This document shows, piece by piece, positions 1-12,749 of a stretch of DNA of 64,000 nucleotides (its first letter is position 1; each line of letters opens with the position of its first letter). The stretch covers positions 18,570,532 through 18,634,531 of the forward strand of contig NW_026947503.1 of NCBI RefSeq assembly GCF_034190915.1. The letters run 5' to 3'. Below the pieces are notes generated by a model. The model was not told the DNA's origin. It saw only the letters and a program-made list of their open reading frames with translations, and ran no database searches. This stretch comes from Cavia porcellus. Taxonomy: Eukaryota > Chordata > Mammalia > Rodentia > Caviidae. A program made the position numbers and the translations under genes.

Positions 1-2199
1 TATAGAGTAGAGGCCATAGAATATAGAAATGAGTCCTTAGAATATTGGGTGGAGTCCATAAAATATAGAGTGGAGTCCAAAAATATTGAATGGAGTCCAT
101 AGAATATAGAGTGTAGTCCATAGAATATACAATGGAGTTCATAGAATATACAATGGAGTCCATAGAATATAGATCGGAATCCATAGAATATAGAGTGGAG
201 TCCACAGAATATAACAGAGTCCATAGAATATACACCGAAGTCCTTAGAATATACTAAGGAAACCGTAGAATATAGAGTGGAGTCCGGACAATATAGAATG
301 GTGTACGTAGAATATAGAATGGAGTCCTTAGAATAGAAAGTGGAGTCCATAGAGTATAGGATGGAGTCCATAGAATATAAAGTGGATTCCATAAAATTAT
401 AGAATGGAGCCCATAGAATATAGAACAGAGTCCATAGAATACATAATCAAGTCCATGGAATATAGCATGGAGTCCACAGAATATTGTGTAGAGTCCTTAA
501 AATATAGAATGGTGCCCATCCAATACACATCGGAGCCCATAGAGTGGAGTCCATAGAATTTAGAATGGAGTCTATAGAAATTAGAGTTGAGTCCATAGAA
601 TATTGAGTGGAGTCCATAGACTATAGAACGGTTTCCATAGAATATAGAGTACAGTCCATAGAATTTAGAATCGAGTCCATAGAATATAGAGTGGAGTCCA
701 CAGAATATTGAGTTGAGTCCGCATAATATAGAATGGAGTCCATAGAATGTAGATTTGAGTCTGTATAATATAGAGTAGAATCCATAAAATACAGAATGGA
801 GTCTATAGAGTAAAGAATGGAATCTATAAAATATAGAGTGTAGTCCATAGAATATACAAGGGAGTCCATGGAATATAGAACAGAATACGCAGAATATAGA
901 GTGGAGTCCATAGAATATACAGTGAAGTCCTTGAATATAGAAGGGAATCGGTAGACTATACAGTGGAGTCCATACAATATACAACGGAGTCCATAGAATA
1001 TAGAAAGGAATTGGTAGAATATAGAGTGGGGTCCATAGAGTATAGAATGGAGTCCATAGAATATAAAGTGGAGTCCATATAATATAGAACGGAGTCCATA
1101 GAATATAGAATATAGAATATTCTATAGAATATAGAATACAGTTAATAAAATATGTAACCAAGTCCATAGACATAGAATGGAGTCCACAGAATATCATGTG
1201 GAGTCCATAAAATATAGAATGGAGTGTATAGAATATACAATGGAGTCCGTAGAATAATGAGTGGAGTTCATAGACTATAAAACGGTGTCCATAGAATGTA
1301 GAGTTCAGTTCATAGAATTTAGAATCGAGTCCAGAGAATATAGAGTGGAGTCCACAGAATATGGAGTTGAGTAAACCAAACATAGAATGGAGTCCATAGA
1401 ATGTAGAATGGAGTCCGTAGAAAAGACAGTACAATCCATAAAATATAGAATGCGGTCCATAGAATGCAGAGTGGAGTCCATAGAATGTAGAACGGAATTC
1501 AAACAATATTAAGTGAAGTCCATAGAATATAGAATGGAATCCAGAGAATATAGAGTGGAGTCCATAGATTATAAAATGGATTCTGTAGAATAAAGAATGG
1601 AGTCCGTAGAATATGGAATGGAGTCCATAGAATATAGAGTGGAGTCCATAGAATATAGAGTGGAGTACATAGAATATAGAACACAATCCATAGTATATAG
1701 AGGGGAGTTCATAGAATATAGAATATAGATTTGAGTCCATAGAATATAGACTGGAGTCCATAGATATATAGAATGGAGTGCGTAGAATATACAATGGAGT
1801 CCATGGAATATAGAATTGATTCCGTAGAATATAAAATGGAGTCCATAGAATGTAGAATGGAGTCCGTAGCATATAGAATGCAGTTCATAGAATATAGAAC
1901 TTTCGAAGGAAGTACATAGAACATAGAGTGGAATCCATAGAAAATAAAATGGATTCCATAGAATATAGAATGGAGTTTGTAAAATTTAAAATGGATTCCA
2001 CAGAATATACAGTGGATTCCATAGAATATAGAATTTAGTCCATAGAATATAGGGTGGAGTCAATAGAATACAGAGTGGAGTCCATAGAATATAGAGTGGA
2101 GTCCATAGAATATACAATGGAGTCCATAGAATATACAGTGAAGTCCCTAGAGTATACAATGGAGTCTGTAAAATATAGAATGGAGTCCATAGAATATAG

Positions 2200-4970
2200 A
2201 GGGGTGTCCGTAGACAATAGATTGGAGTCTGTAAAATATAGAATGGAGTCCATAGAATATAGAGTGGAGTTCATAGAATATGGAGTGGAGTGCATAGAAT
2301 ACAGAGTGGAGTCTGTAGAATATAGAGTAGAATCCATAGAATATAGAGTGGAGTATATAAATTATGGAATAGAGTCCTTCAAATGTAGATTGGAGTCCAC
2401 AGAACATACAGGAAAGTCCATAGAATATAGAATGGAATCCATAAAATGTAGAATGTAGTCCATAGAATATAGAATGATGCCCATAGAATGTAGAATGGAG
2501 TCTAGTAGAGTATAGAATGGAGTCTGTGATATATACAATGAAGTCCATATAATATAGAACGGAATCAGTATAGCATAGAGTGGTGTCCATAGAATATAGA
2601 ATGGAGTCCATAGAACATACAGTGGAGTCTGTACAATATAGAACGGAATCTATAGAATATAGAGTTGAATCTGTAGAATATAGAGTGGAGTCCATAGAAT
2701 ATAGAATGGAGTCCATAAAATATAGAATGTAGTCCATAGAATACAGAATGGAGTTTGTAGAATATAGAATACAGAATGAAGTCCAAAGAATATAGAGTAG
2801 AGTCCATAGAATATAGAATTGAGTCCTTATAATATAGGATGGAGTCCATAGAATATAGAGTGCAGTCCATAGAATATAGAATGGGGTCCAGAGAATATAG
2901 TGTAGACCATAGAATATACAATGAAGTCCATAGAATATAGAATGGAATCCGTAGAATATAAAGTGGAGTCCATAGAATATACAACAGATTCCATAGAATA
3001 TACATTGAAATCCATTGAATATAGAAGGGAATCCATAGAATATAGAGTGGAGTCCGTAAAATATAGAATGGAGTAGGCAGAATATATACTGGAGTACATA
3101 GAATATAGAGTGGAATCCATAGAGTATAGAATGGAGCCCACAGAATACAGATTGGAGTCCATAAGATATAGAATGCAGTTCATAGAATATAGAATAGAGT
3201 GCCTAGAATATATAATCAAGTCCATAGAATACAGGGTGGAGTCCACAGAATATCGTGTGGAGTCCATAAAATATAGAATGAAGTCCACAGAATATAGAAC
3301 AGAGTTAATAGAATATAGAGTGGAGTCCATAGAATTAAAAATGGAGTCCATAGAAATTATAGAGAAGTCCATAGAATGTAGAGTGGAGTCCATAGACTAT
3401 AGAATGGTGTTCATGAAATATAGAATGTAGTCCGTAGAGTTCAATTCATAGAATTTAGAATTGAGGCATAGAATATAGAGTGGAGTCCACAGAATATAGA
3501 GTCGAGTAAAAGAATGAGGAATGGAGTCCGTAGAATGAAGAATGGAGTCCCTAGAATAGAGAGTAGAATCCATAAAATATACAATGTGGTCCATAGAATG
3601 TAGAGTGGAGTCCATAGATATAGAACGGAATCCTTAGAATATCAAGTGGAATCCATAGAATATTCAATGGAGTCCATAGAATATAGAGTGGTGTCGGTAT
3701 AGAATGGAGTGCATAGCACATAGAATGGAGTCCGTAGAATATAGAGTGGAGTACATAGAATATAGAATGGAGTCCATAGAAAATAGATTGGTGTCCGTAG
3801 AAAACAGATTGGAGTCCGTAAAATATACAATGGAGTCCATAGAATATAGAGTAGTGACCGTAGAAAATAGAGTAGTATCCATAGAATATAGAGTGGAGTA
3901 TATAAATTATGAAATGGAGTGCTTAGAATGTAGATTGGAGTCCATAGAATATACAGGAGAGTGCGTAGAATATATAATGGAATCCACAGAATGTAGAATG
4001 GAGTCCGTAGAACATAGAACGTTGTCCATAGAATGTAGAATGGAGCCTAGTAGAGTATAGAGTGGAGTCCATAATATATACAATGGAGTCCATAGAATAT
4101 AGAGGAAGTCCATAGAATATAGAATGCAGTCCATAGAACGTACAGTGGAGTACGTAGAATATAGAACAGAATCTGTAGAATATAGAGTGGAGTTCATAGA
4201 ATATAGAGTGGAGTCCATAGAATATAGAACGGAGTACATAGAATAGAGAATGTAGTCCACAGAATATGGAATGGAGTCTGTAGAATATAGAATGGAGGCC
4301 AAAGAATATAGAGTAGAGTCCATAGAATATAGAATTGAGTCCTTACAATATAGGATGGAGTCCATAGAATATAGAGTGGAGTCCATAGAATATAGAGTGG
4401 AGTCCATAGAATATAGAATGGAGTCCAGAGAATACAGAGTTTAGTCCATAGAATATACAATGAAGTCCATAGAATATAGAATAGAATTGGTAGAATATAA
4501 AGTTGGGTACATAGAATATACAACAGATTCCATAGAATATACATTGAAGTCTGTAGAATATAGAAGGGAATCCATAGAATGTGGAGTGGAGTCGATACAA
4601 TATAAATGGAGTCCGTAGAATATAGAATGGAGTCCATAGAGTATAAAATGGAGCCCGTAGAATACAAAGTGGAGCCATACAATATAGAATGGAGTCCATA
4701 GAATATAAAATAGAGTCCATAGAATATACGATCGAGTCCATAGAATATAGAGTGGAGTCCACAAAATATTGTGTGGAGTCCATAAAATATAGAATGGAGT
4801 CCATAGAAATTAGAACGGAGTTCACAGAATATAGAGTGGAGTCCATAGAATTTAGAATGGAGTCCATAGAAATTATAGAGAAGTCCATAGAATGTAGAGT
4901 GGTGTCCATAGACTATAGAACGGTGTTCATAGAATGTAGAGTTCAGTCCATAGAATTTAGAAACCAGTAC
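2200..4970. repeat. Higher-order duplication within the satellite, offset about 1.5 kb
   Basis: Rare variants recur in the same order. The GAGTATATAAATTATG variant lies near 2349 and 3897. The tagtagagtatag variant followed by tatatacaatg lies near 2503 and 4050. The gagtcctta(t/c)aatatagg variant starts at 2821 and 4337. The gttcaa/gttcag marker is at 3439 and 4941. The offset drifts from about 1548 to 1516 to 1502, as expected for a duplicated block of about 72 units that later gained and lost units. This shows a higher-order layer above the 21-bp monomer. Confidence 0.75.
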
Positions 4971-7900
4971 ATAGAATATGGAGTGGAGTCCTCAGAATAT
5001 CGTGTGGGGTCCATAAAATATAGAATGGAGTCCAGAGAATATAGAATGGAGTCCATAGAATATTGAGTGGAGTCCACAGACTATAGAATGGTATTCAAAG
5101 AATATAGAGTTCAGTGCATAGAATTTAGAATTGAGTCCATAGAATACAGAGTGGAGTCCACATAATATGAAGTCGAGTCCACAGAATATGGAATGGAGTC
5201 CATAGAATGTTGCATGGAGTCCATAGAATAGAGAGTAGAATCCGTAAAAATATAGAATTCAGTCCATAGAATATAGAGTGGAGTCCATAGAATATAGAAT
5301 GTCATCCGTAGAATATAGAAACGAGTCCGTAGAATATAGAGTCCATAGAATATAGAATGGAGTCCATAGAAAGTAGAGTGGACTCCATAGAATATAGAAG
5401 AGAATCCGTAGAATATTGAGTGGAATGCATATAAGATAGAAATGAGTCCGTAGAATATAGAATGGAGTATGTAGAATATAGTGTGGAGTCCATGAAATGT
5501 AGAATATAGACCACAGAATGTGGAATAGAGACCGTAGAATATACAGTGGAGTCCATAGAATAAAATGGAGTCCAAAAAATATTGAGTGGAGTCCATAGAA
5601 TATAAAATGGAGTCTATAGAATGCAGAATGGAGTCCGTAGGCATAGAGTGGAGTCCTTAGAATACAGATTGGAGTACATAGAATAGAGAACGGAATCCAT
5701 AGTATATAGAGGGGTGTTCGTAGAATATAGAGTGGATTCCATAAAATAAAATATGGAGTCCATAAAATATAGAGTGGAGTCCATAGAATAGAGACTGAAG
5801 TCTGTAGATATATAGAATGGAGTGCATAGAATACAGAATGGAGACCGTAGAATATAGAATTGATTGCATAGAATATAAAATGGAGTCCATACAATATAGA
5901 GTGGAGCCCATGGAATATAGACTGGAGTTCATAGAATACAGAGTGGAGTCCATAGAATATAGAGTGGACTCTCTAAAATATAGAATGGAGTCCAGACAAC
6001 ATAGAAGAGAATCCGTAGAATATCGACTGGAGCAAATATAATATAGAATGGGGTCCGTAGAATATAGGATGGAGTCTGTAGAATACAGAGTGGAGTCCAT
6101 AGAATGTGGAATGGACACCATAGAATGTAGAAGAGAGACTGTAGAATATAGAGTGGAGTCCATAGAATAAAATGGAGTCCATACAGTATCGAGTGGAGTC
6201 CATAGAATATAGAATGGAATCCATAGAATATAGAGTGGAGTCCACAGATTATAAAATGGAGTCTGTGGAATATAGAATGGAGTTCGTAGAATATAGAGTG
6301 GAGTCCCAAGAATATAGAATGGAGTCCTTAAAATATAGAGTGGAGTACATACAATATAGAACGGAATCAATAGAATATAGAGGCGGGTGCATAGAATATA
6401 GAATAGAGTCCATAGAATATAGAGTGTTGTCCATAGAGTATAGTATGGAGTCCATAGAATATAGAGTTTAGTCGATAGAATATAGACTGCAGTCCGTAGA
6501 TATTTAGAATTGAGTATGTAAAATTTAGAATAGAGTCCATAAAATACAGAATTGAGTCCATGGAATATAAAATGGAGTGCATAGAATATAGAGTAGAGTT
6601 TATGGAATATAGAATGGAGTTCATAGAATATAGAGTGGAGTCCATAGAATATAGAGTGTACTCTCTAAAATATAGAATGGAGTCCATAGAATATAGAGTG
6701 GAGTCCATTGAATGTAAAATGGAGTCCATGGTATACAGACTGAAGTGCATAGAACATAGAACAGAATCCGTAGAATATAGAGTGGAGCCCAAAGAATATA
6801 GAATGTAGTAGGTAGAATATAGAATGGAGTTCATAGAATATAAAATGGATTTAAAAGAATATAGAGGGGAGTCCATAGAATATAGAAATGAATCCATAAA
6901 ATATAAGGTGGAGTCATAGAATATAGAGTGGAGTGCATAGAATATACAGTGCTGTCCATAGAATATACAATGGAGTCCATAGAATATACAATGGAGTCCA
7001 TAGAGTATAGCATGGAGTGCATAACACATAGAATTGAGTCCATAAAATATAAGGTGGAGTCATAGAATATAGAGTGGAGTTCATAGAATATAGAACGGAG
7101 TCCATAGAATAGAGAGTGGTGTCCATAGAATATAGATTGGAGTCCATGAAATACAGAATGGAGTCCATGGATTATAGAGTGGAGTCCATAGAATATAGAG
7201 TGGAGTCCATAGAATATAGAGCGGAGTCCACAAAATATAGAATGGAGTCCTTAGAATGTAGAATTGAGTCCATAGAATACAGAAGAGAGTTCCAGAGCAT
7301 AGAATGGAATCCATAGAATGTAGAATGGAGTCCGTAGAATATAGAATGCTGTCCACAGAAGGTAGAATGGAGTCTCTAGAGTATAGAGTGGGTAAGTGAT
7401 ACATAAAATGGAGTCCATAGAATATATATTGGAGTCCATGTAATATAGAACAGAATCCGTAGAATATAAAGTGGAGTCCATAGAATATAGAACGGAGTCC
7501 ATAGTATATACAGTGGAGTCCTTATAATATAGAATGGAGTCCATAGAATATATAATCGAGTCCATAGAATATAGAGTAGGATCCACAGAATATCCTGTGG
7601 AGTTCATAAAATATAGAATGGAGTCCATAGTATATAGAACGGAGTCCATGGAATATACAGTGGAGTCCATAGCTTTTAGGGTGGAGTCTATAGAAATTAT
7701 AGTGGAGTGCATAGAATATCGAGTGGAGTCCATAGACTATAGAACCTTGCCCATAGAATATAGAGTTCAGTCCATAGAATTTAGAATCGAGTCCAAAGAA
7801 TATGGAGTGGAGTCCTCAGAATATCGTGTGGGGTACATAAAATATAGAATGGAGTCCAGAGAATATAGAACGGAGTCCATAGAATATCGAGTGGACTCCA

Positions 7901-8660
7901 TAAACTATAGAATGGTATTCAAAGAATGTAGAGTTCAGTTCATAGAATTTAGAATCGGGTCCATAGAATACAGAGTGGAGTCCACAGAATAAGGAGTCGA
8001 GTCCACAGAATATGGAATGGAGTCCATAGAATGTAGAATGGAGTCTGTAGAATAGAGAGTAGAATCCATAAAATATAGAATGTGGTCCAGCGAATATAGA
8101 GCGGAGTCCATAGAATATAGAACGGAATCTGTAGAATATAGAGTGGAGTCCATAGAGTATAGAAACGAGTCTATAGAATATAGAATGGAGTCCACAGAAT
8201 ATAGAGTGGAGTCCATAGAATATAGAAGAGAATCCATAGAATATCGAGTGGAATCCATATAATATAGAAAGCACTCTGTAGAATATACAACTGAGTCTGT
8301 AGTATATGGTGTGGAGTCCATAGAATGTAGAATGGAGACCATCGAATGTAGAATGGAGACCATCGAATGTAGAATAGAGACCGTAGAATATAGAGTGGAG
8401 TCCATAGAATGTAGATTCAATACAATGGAGTCAATACCATAACGATTGGAGTCCATAGAATATAGAATGGAATCCATAGAATATAAAGTGGAGTCCATAG
8501 AATATAAAATTGAGTCTGTAGAATGCAGAATGGAGTCCATAGACATAGAGTGGAGTCCTTAAAATATAGAGTGGAGTACATAGAATATAGAACGGAATCC
8601 ATAGTATATAGAGGGGTGTTCGTAGAATATAGAGTGGATTCCATAATACAAAGAATGGGG
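4900..8660. repeat. Second higher-order duplication within the satellite, offset about 2.8-2.9 kb
   Basis: A paired marker, GTTCAG followed by a tagaattta variant, occurs twice 168 bp (8 units) apart at 4941 and 5109. The same pair occurs again 168 bp apart at 7765 and 7933, giving an offset of 2824. Further on, a 58-bp stretch is identical at 5687-5744 and 8589-8646 (offset 2902). Two long blocks sharing rare variants and internal spacing indicate segmental duplication within the array. Confidence 0.75.
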
Positions 8661-8957
8661 TCCATAGAATATAAAATGGTGTCCATAGAATATAGAGTGG
8701 AGTCCATAGAACATAGAATGGAGTTCATAAAATGTAAAATGGAGTCCGTACAATACAGAGTGGATTCCATAGGATATAGAGTGGAATCCGTAGAATATGG
8801 AGTGGGGTCCATGGAATATAAAGCAGTATCCATAGAATATAGAACGAAATCCATTGAATATAGACTGGAGTCCATAGAGTATAGAAGGGAATCCGTAGAA
8901 TATAGCATGGAGTCCATAGAACATAGAGTAGAGTCTATAGAATATAGAGTGGAGTCC

Positions 8958-9512
8958 CGATTGTGCCTGGGTCTCTGGAATGAAAGGATGGAGGTTTTTT
9001 CAGTTTTGACCCTCCCCACCAATGTGCAGTGCTTCTCTTCCATGTTTTCAGTCTTAAGTGCTTGTTTTAATTCTCTGACTTACTATTTCTTCAGGGAGAA
9101 ATAATGCTCATAGATCCAAGCGTGCAACTTTGGACTTGAGACCTTTTTTTCCTAGAGATGTGTTTTTCAGCCATTTTAGACTGGATGTAAATTTGGTGTT
9201 ACAAACTTAAGACTATTTACATTTTTTTCACAGCTATTGCAATCTCTTTTTGAGCTAAAGATTTAAAACAGCTTGTATTTCAAGCTACTAAGTATTTTAA
9301 ACAAATTTTAATAATGGTGAAAAGTAGAATTATGGGAAAGAAAAAAACTTAAAAATCAGATTTGATAGTTCAGAGGCCTTACTTAATGATACAATTCTTT
9401 TCTGGCTTCACAACAACAAAATTTCCCAGTATTACATTACTACATTAAAAGTATTTTCTAGTTCTTATTACTAATCAAATGTTACTGTCATTACTATCTT
9501 GAAAGAGACCCA
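8958..9512. other. Single-copy flank of the satellite
   Basis: Non-repetitive AT-rich DNA right after the array. I see no gene, SINE or clear regulatory site. The transition from 21-bp repeats to unique sequence is abrupt. Confidence 0.5.
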
Positions 9513-9576
9513 GGCTAGGAATAGAGCTCCGTGGCCAGTGTCTTCCTGGCAAACACCAGGTTCTGTGTTTCATCTC

Positions 9577-9580
<4 letters not shown>
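9513..9580 (+). mobile_element. Diverged ID-type SINE (tRNA-derived)
   Basis: The order of ggctaggaatagagctc, a gcaaacaccagg-like middle and gttctgtgtttcatc matches the body of rodent ID elements (box A-like start, box B-like gttc part), with many changes. A CA microsatellite follows where the A-rich tail should be. Confidence 0.6.

Positions 9581-9617
<37 letters not shown>
9581..9617. repeat. (AC)n microsatellite
   Basis: About 18 AC repeats directly following the ID-like SINE, probably grown from its tail. Confidence 0.95.
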
Positions 9618-9619
<2 letters not shown>

Positions 9620-9839
9620 GGCTCTATGACCCCAGTATAAACTAGTTAGCTGTAGATATCACTCCTTGCTGAGAATACACACCCACAATAAAAATTCTCA
9701 ATTTTACAGCATGGTTTGTTTTTACATGCATTTTCTATTTTTTTAATTTTTTTTTTTTTTTGGAAAAAAAGCAAGGTTCTTTTAAATTCTGTGATTGAGT
9801 TCACTAAATCCCTAAATTGCAAGTTGCCTGAAGTAAATT

Positions 9840-9908
9840 ACCTCTTGCAATCTTCTTGCCTCAGCCTCCAAAAGTGCCACACCAGGCTCACAGTATTTTC
9901 TTTCTTTT

Positions 9909-9949
<41 letters not shown>

Positions 9950-10030
9950 AGTATTGGTGTCTGTTATTCAATTGTATGAGCACCGAGTTAAACCCAGGGC
10001 CTTGACACAACATAGCTCGGCTCCAGCCAC
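9840..10030 (-). mobile_element. Diverged composite SINE on the minus strand with a 37-nt poly-T
   Basis: On the minus strand an ID-like body (reverse of cagggccttgacacaac and the gctcggctccagcc end) is followed by an A-run, seen as T at 9912-9948. A B1-like head follows (reverse of tgcctcagcctcc). It may be one ID/B1 dimer or two nested SINEs. Confidence 0.6.
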
Positions 10031-10051
10031 ATACCCTCCATCTGTGTTTTT

Positions 10052-10260
10052 GGTTTTTGGTATTTATGTCTTTATTTAACTGAGAAACTGTCTCACGAAG
10101 TCACTAAGTTGCCCTGGCTAGGTTCAGACTTGTGATCCCCTTCCGTCAACCTCCCTTGTGTGAGGATTAATGGCAGGCACGACGATTGTGCCGGGGACGA
10201 ACTCCTAACCTTGTGCTTGCCAAGCAGGCACTTAAGCCACAGAGCTAAATCCCCAGCCTC
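10052..10260 (-). mobile_element. B4-like SINE (ID + B1 dimer), minus strand
   Basis: Reading the minus strand, an ID body (reverse of gagctaaatccccagcc, ending about 10258) runs into a B1/7SL-like part (reverse of aactgtctcac...ccctggctagg...cttgtgatcc). The ID-then-B1 order is that of B4 elements, which are known in rodents. Confidence 0.7.
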
Positions 10261-12630
10261 CTGGTGCATTCTTAATTGAGCCCCTATATCGCAGTGTCCT
10301 CACTGGTTGCCGGTAGTAATGTGTATTCATTTACTACAATTTGCTCAGGTACATATCACCTAGATGTGTATCATTATCTACTTGATTTAAAAGTCTCCTT
10401 TCAAACCTCTGTTACAAAGTTCATTATGCTACTTGTTTCTAGATGTTACCAATAATAGCATCACTTATCATTTAGATAATCAATTATATTCACCACTGTT
10501 CCACCGAGACTAATAATAGATATTTTATTCATATTTTGCCATAAGCACATAGTTTTCTTTTGGCTAACATATCAGCAACGTTGTTTCTTGGAAGATCTTA
10601 ATTTATTATGTTACAGTTCTGTAGGTAAAAAGTCTTAATGAACTCCCAGGGCAGATCAAACTTTTGTCAAGGAGAGAATTTCTCTTTAGAGCTTCCCTTC
10701 TGGTAGCTGCATCAATATTGGGACCAACAGTATCCTTAGCATAGATTCCTTTTTCCAGATTCAAAGCTGGCATTGGCAGCTTGAGTCCCTTTCTGCTGTC
10801 ACATCTTTTCCCAGTTTCTATTGGAAAAAGTTATCAACTTTCAAGAACTCATAACGCAGACTGAGCACATTTTGGTAATCTGGAAAACTGTCTTTCTTCT
10901 TCTCAAGGTTTCATCATATTGACAGAAGTCTCTAAAACATGCATGGTAACATTTTTATTTTAAACTTGTTTTTAATATTTTGGTTCCAAGATGACCACAA
11001 GAATTATAGGACAATATACGAAGTCTTCTTCATATGAAAATCATTGCATTCTTCATTTTATTTTCAAGACTCTCCCACCTCTATATACTCTTGTCTAATG
11101 TGGGGCCATGAAAACTACATATTTGAAAGAATTATAATCCACAATTCCTGATACAACACAAATTGTGTTTATCTTTTCTTTTTAAAAAAGAGAATAAATG
11201 AAAATTTCACATGGAATTTATTTCCAGGGCAAGAATCCTCTCAGGATATTCATGTCTTGAAGGAATATGAAAATTAATATTTTGCAAAAATGTTTGCTAC
11301 TTTCCCACTTAATTCAATCCTGCAAACAGGAGTTAGCATTTATTGTGTCGTACAGTTTACCAGTGTAACAGTAATCCTTTTACAAACATATTAATCAGCA
11401 AGAAAGCCCTTGGTGATGTATTTTAGAGTGCAGGTTTAGAAGTGTTAACAGCTGGGTTAACATCATGCCTTTTTTTTTCCAGTTTAGTAACTAAAACAAG
11501 AGTGGATTTTTATCATGTGACATACTGCAGATGGTTTAGAATCTCTTCAAAGTTCTGAGTGACTGATTTGCTAGCTTCTTAATTTTCTACACTCTGCCTC
11601 ATGCACAATATACAATGAAATTCAAAACTTATTTCCTGATTAGCATTAAAGTGCTATCAGGGACAATTTCAAACCTTACATGTAACCGTATTACTAAGCT
11701 TCTCAGCCTTCTCTCTTGCTCTTAGAAACACAAATCTAAACATTTATCTTTATGTATCCTTCCTTTCTTGGAAAGTAGAGATATAAGAGTTCCAACTGTT
11801 GGGGTTTTTGCCAACTGAAAGAGCCTCTCATCTACAATTATTTAGAAAAATTAGATAGAGTCTCTGTAGAGTAGTTTCTTGAACGTGAGTTTCTTACATT
11901 ACATACTAGTGATCCATCATAAAACATTTTTATTACCTTGCAAAATTTTCTTTTAAAAATCTCATTTGCTGTCTTCTGTTGGCTCTTGTCCCACTTTAAA
12001 AGAAACTTACTATGGAGGTACATTTTCCAGAACCTGGGACTAAGTCTATCAGTTGCAAGTTGTAACCTATGTTTTAAGCACAGAATAGTATAGTCTGTTA
12101 CATAATTTCCCTTTGTGATTGAGGTTATTAACTTGATGGATGTTTGTTCTTTTGGAGGCCTGATAGATTTAGTTTTCATATGATATTTCATATGATATTG
12201 TTGTGTATTGAGATCAGGGTGAAAAATACAAGCTTTAGCTTATAGAACCCTATATTTTTCTTATCTTTCAGATGTAGCTTTATGTAATCAAGAGCTTAAA
12301 CAGAACAGTGTGTAAAGCTTCTGTCATTAAAAATATTTAAAATTTCCTTGATTCAGTAGATGACAATATTGTTATTTCTATTCATAGTTCATGGAAAAGC
12401 AATGCTTTACAATTAATTCAGCTATTTAGTGTTTTCCTTAACTTTTCATTTTTTTTTTTTTACTGGATGCTGAAGTCATCAACACTTCTTTATTCATTGT
12501 AAATACAAGAAATCATTACAAATCTGAAACAGACATTTAATCAACAATTATTGTATTGATTAGCATAGTAACAGCCTCTATTTTCTGAAGATGTATAGAA
12601 ATATTGGGAAGGTCTAGACTTCACCTGTCT
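10261..12630. other. AT-rich non-coding DNA
   Basis: No coding region, SINE or LTR that I can name. A 117-codon minus-strand open frame at 11838-12191 has no recognisable domain and is probably chance. Confidence 0.45.
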
Positions 12631-12749
12631 GTACTGATTCATTCTTTTTTATTTTTTTTATTTTATTATTATTTTTTTTTTAATTTAAGAGGAAAAAGAG
12701 AAAAACACAAAACAAACCAAAGCGGTGTAAGGGTACTGATTCATTCTTT
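12631..12749 (-). mobile_element. 85-bp L1 3'-end stub with 17-bp target-site duplication
   Basis: The insert 12648-12732 is flanked by the exact 17-bp repeat GTACTGATTCATTCTTT at 12631-12647 and 12733-12749. The insert is T-rich at its left, which is an A-tail on the minus strand. It ends with a short stretch similar to the L1 3' ends at 44017 and 48049 (aagagaaaaagaaaaacaca-like). It is a severely 5'-truncated L1-type insertion. Confidence 0.85.

Larger units (their letters stand above)
1..8957. repeat. 21-bp satellite array (left edge outside window)
   Basis: Uninterrupted head-to-tail array of a 21-bp unit with a GGAGTCC core and an ATAGAATATAGA part, about 425 copies. All units run in one orientation. 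Copies differ by scattered substitutions and small indels, for example ATAGAATGTAGA, ACAGAATAT, GGTGTCC and AGAACGGAATCC. There is no interspersed element inside. The array is already running at base 1 and ends abruptly after GGAGTCC at 8951-8957. The period is exactly seven codons, so one plus frame reads as repeated MESIEYR-like heptads and all three minus frames also avoid stops (SMDSILY-, YILWTPF- and FYGLHSI-like heptads). The long open frames here, up to 491 codons, are products of the period and not genes. I do not recognise the family by name; it could be pericentromeric, subtelomeric or an interstitial minisatellite block. Confidence 0.97.

Noticed and set aside
397..1872. 491-codon minus-strand open frame and dozens of similar ones in 1-9100
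   Set aside because: All are translations of the 21-bp satellite. The period is a multiple of three and the unit has no stop in those frames, so openness is automatic. Overlapping open frames on both strands argue against coding.
1..8957. CRISPR-like or coiled-coil heptad interpretation of the array
   Set aside because: Repeats are contiguous without spacers and the sequence is mammalian. The heptad length follows from 21 bp and lacks a hydrophobic a/d pattern typical of coiled coils.
11838..12191. 117-codon minus-strand frame
   Set aside because: No domain, AT-rich composition and no supporting signals; consistent with chance.
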